From: Oasisia sp. SBJ-2009
Lineage: Eukaryota > Annelida > Polychaeta > Sabellida > Siboglinidae
NCBI GenBank assembly: GCA_964017155.1
Contig: OZ024857.1
Coordinates: 4,596,369 to 4,660,368, forward strand
Length of the DNA stretch: 64,000 bases
Direction of reading: 5' to 3'
The notes under the pieces were generated by a model that worked only from the letters and a program-made list of their open reading frames with translations, was not told the origin of the DNA and did no database searches. Made by a program: the position numbers and the translations under genes. Below, piece by piece: positions 62,200 through 64,000 of the stretch (position 1 is the stretch's first letter; each line of letters begins with the position of its first letter).

Positions 62200-63440
62200 C
62201 CCAATTGTCCCCTCCCTGTCTGCAGTATACGTCCCTATGTGTATTAATATATAGATCCTCCCTGGCCATGCCCCAATAGGTTCTCTACCCTTTCAGTCAT
62301 GTGATCTATCCTAGATGCAGCAGCAACTGTAGGGTATGATAGTTTCTTTCAAAATAGATGGTTTCAGGCAATTTGGCCTTCATAGTTAATTAAATGCTTA
62401 AAGAGAACAAGCATTTGTGCAGGCTTTTCTAGATACTTATAGCAGCCATGCTGTGAGATTTGGATGGAAAGAAAATTATTTTCTACTGTGATAATTAAGC
62501 TACTATTGACATCAGAAAAAGGGCAGGTCCCAAGCACAGCCTATTGTGAGACTTATGAGACATTTAACATTGTGGGCTGGAAATGTTGTTCTTCTGAATT
62601 ACATGAAAACGTATCCCTGGATTAATGATCTCATTTTCAAATCAGCCACTTCAGACATCTAGCACCAGGCGCAGGAATCGCATCATACCCATGTCCAACA
62701 CCCACTCGCTAGGTGATGTGATAGACATATTGTGGGATATCTCTATTAACCATTCCACTAGGGCAGTACATATACACTAGGCACCTATTAGAGCATACAT
62801 TTTCATCGATTCTCAAACTTTTATCACTCTGGAAATTTGGGTCACACTCATTCCGTTATATCTGAACATATTTTGATAAACTTTGTCACACATTGCATGA
62901 TTTTTTTCATCTGCTCATTGTATTTGACATATCCCACCATTACAACAGGCATAGCATAGCAACCTGTCTCCCAATTACAGTCTTTCTTTTAAGCCAACTG
63001 CGTCAAAGACTCAGTTCAAGCTTTTTAGGTGCATATGAAGACATGGTCCTCATATGCACCTACAAATCCATCATTCATAACTCTCCTGGTAATTGCTGAA
63101 ATGTGCACATGATGTGGCAGACATATTGTGTTTTATAAAATATATCACAATTGTCTTAATATCTAGATAATATAATCCACATCATTCAGGCTTTCAATGA
63201 AAAATAAAAATAATCTAAACATCTGGTTAATAATTGTGTTTAGCCTAATACCCTACAGAGGGAACATGTGAAAGCACTGAATAACACACAGTAAACTATA
63301 AAAAAATCACTCTTTATAACACTTCACATTTCAACCTTAACTATTCTTGTATGGTAAATTCTGATGGTCACCCATCAATAATAAAAAAAATAGTTATGGT
63401 CTAATCAAAAATTTACATTTTTCATATCCAAAACAAGACA
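62200..63440. other. Region without a recognised feature
   Basis: AT-rich; no supported frame or repeat. Confidence 0.4.
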
Positions 63441-63508
63441 TTTCTTTTTACCTGTAGAAGCTTTCGTCTGATGTTACATGCCGACTTCTTCTGTATTACT
63501 GACGTTAT

Positions 63509-63815
63509 TTATCTAATGTCCTCCCTGTGTTCATCCAATCGTAGTCTGCCAGTCTCTCCAATACACTCGACACCACAGTTCTTGCATGGCATCTGGTACA
63601 CCAGCCCACCTTGTTCTGCTGACTCTACCTTGTCTCGTGGATGTACCAACAAGTGTCTGAGGGTGGTGTGGGGACACATGGCTGTCACAGCTCTGCACTT
63701 CCTCATTGCTCTGTGTAATATTCTTTCCGAGACTCCCTCCACTTATGGGATAACCACTTGACTCCTGTAGTCTTTGTTCTCTGTCCTACTGTCGTTCTTT
63801 TTCTTCTGAAAAAAG
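63509..63815 (-). mobile_element. Penelope-like element fragment, N-terminal half of the GIY-YIG region
   Basis: The minus strand reads VEGVSERILHRAMRK, HTTLRHLLVHPRDK, LVYQMPCKNC and IGETGRLRLDEHRED. The VYxxPCxxC and IGETGR motifs are those of Penelope-like GIY-YIG endonucleases. A deletion after GETGR and one stop near 63745 show decay. It differs clearly from the 42-43 kb family. Confidence 0.7.
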
Positions 63816-63960
63816 ATTAATGTCTAACTTCAACAAAACTGCCATCACAGATCATGCAACGAATAAAAATTACATAGGCCTAATAGACTGGGAGGGAGCG
63901 AATATCATTGATAAAGAGGAGACTGAGACGCTGATATACAGGGATGGACAACATCAAACA
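63816..63960 (+). mobile_element. Penelope-like element fragment, C-terminal half, opposite orientation
   Basis: The plus strand reads FNKTAITDHATNKNYIGLID and WEGANIIDKEETE, the DHA-x-x-N...DWE...IDxE block that normally follows the GIY-YIG motifs. It is inverted relative to the fragment at 63509-63815, so the element is rearranged. Confidence 0.55.
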
Positions 63961-64000
63961 GACAGAAAGAAAACATAGAGACAGGCAGACAGAGAGATAG

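Overview
This is an AT-rich, intron-dominated eukaryotic window, most likely from a marine invertebrate. That guess rests on the overall texture: non-LTR retrotransposons, Penelope-like elements, hAT-type elements, tRNA-derived SINEs and many minisatellites in long introns. The species cannot be named from the sequence alone. No rRNA, true tRNA, CRISPR array or bacterial-type operon was seen.

The backbone is one very large gene on the minus strand that enters the window at its 5' end and leaves it at the left edge. A TATA-like box (58771-58778) precedes a non-coding first exon (58640 to about 58743) with a strong splice donor. Exon 2 (57430-57540) carries the first AUG of the predicted mRNA and a signal peptide. 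After a roughly 12.8 kb intron come 28 small exons (90-117 bp) between 44657 and 336. Every one is phase 1 at both ends, and each encodes one complete module of about 30-39 residues with six cysteines (C-P-x-x-C-x-x-C ... C-x2-4-C ... C). Spliced in silico, the frame stays open for about 1,014 codons with no stop, and the 3' end lies beyond position 1. The product is a secreted or surface protein made almost entirely of furin-like or VSP-like cysteine-rich repeats. Its function is unknown.

Layout along the plus strand: 1-8620 holds five near-identical copies of one module exon in about 2.1 kb tandem duplications, with a nested TIR element at 1171-2723. 9953-33374 holds divergent module exons M9-M23, interrupted by a SINE, a minus-strand LINE (11.5-13.65 kb), a hAT-type element with an 8-bp target duplication (15951-17222) and large intronic minisatellites. 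34904-41898 is a mosaic of recently duplicated exons. 42086-43679 is a near-palindromic pair of 5'-truncated Penelope-like elements. 44.7-57.4 kb is the giant intron with two decayed plus-strand LINEs, one of them split by a 705-bp TIR insertion. 55.6-57.3 kb is a tandem duplication with a recurring 14-17 bp motif. 57.4-58.8 kb is the gene's 5' end. 59-64 kb is microsatellites and fragments of a Rex1/L2-like LINE, a possible DIRS-like element and another rearranged Penelope-like element.

The most striking biology is the exon-per-module architecture. Any of the 28 cassettes can be gained, lost or skipped without changing frame, and recent exon duplications are visible in at least three clusters. 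Several introns carry minisatellites pressed against the 3' splice site; in one, each unit appears to copy the splice acceptor itself.
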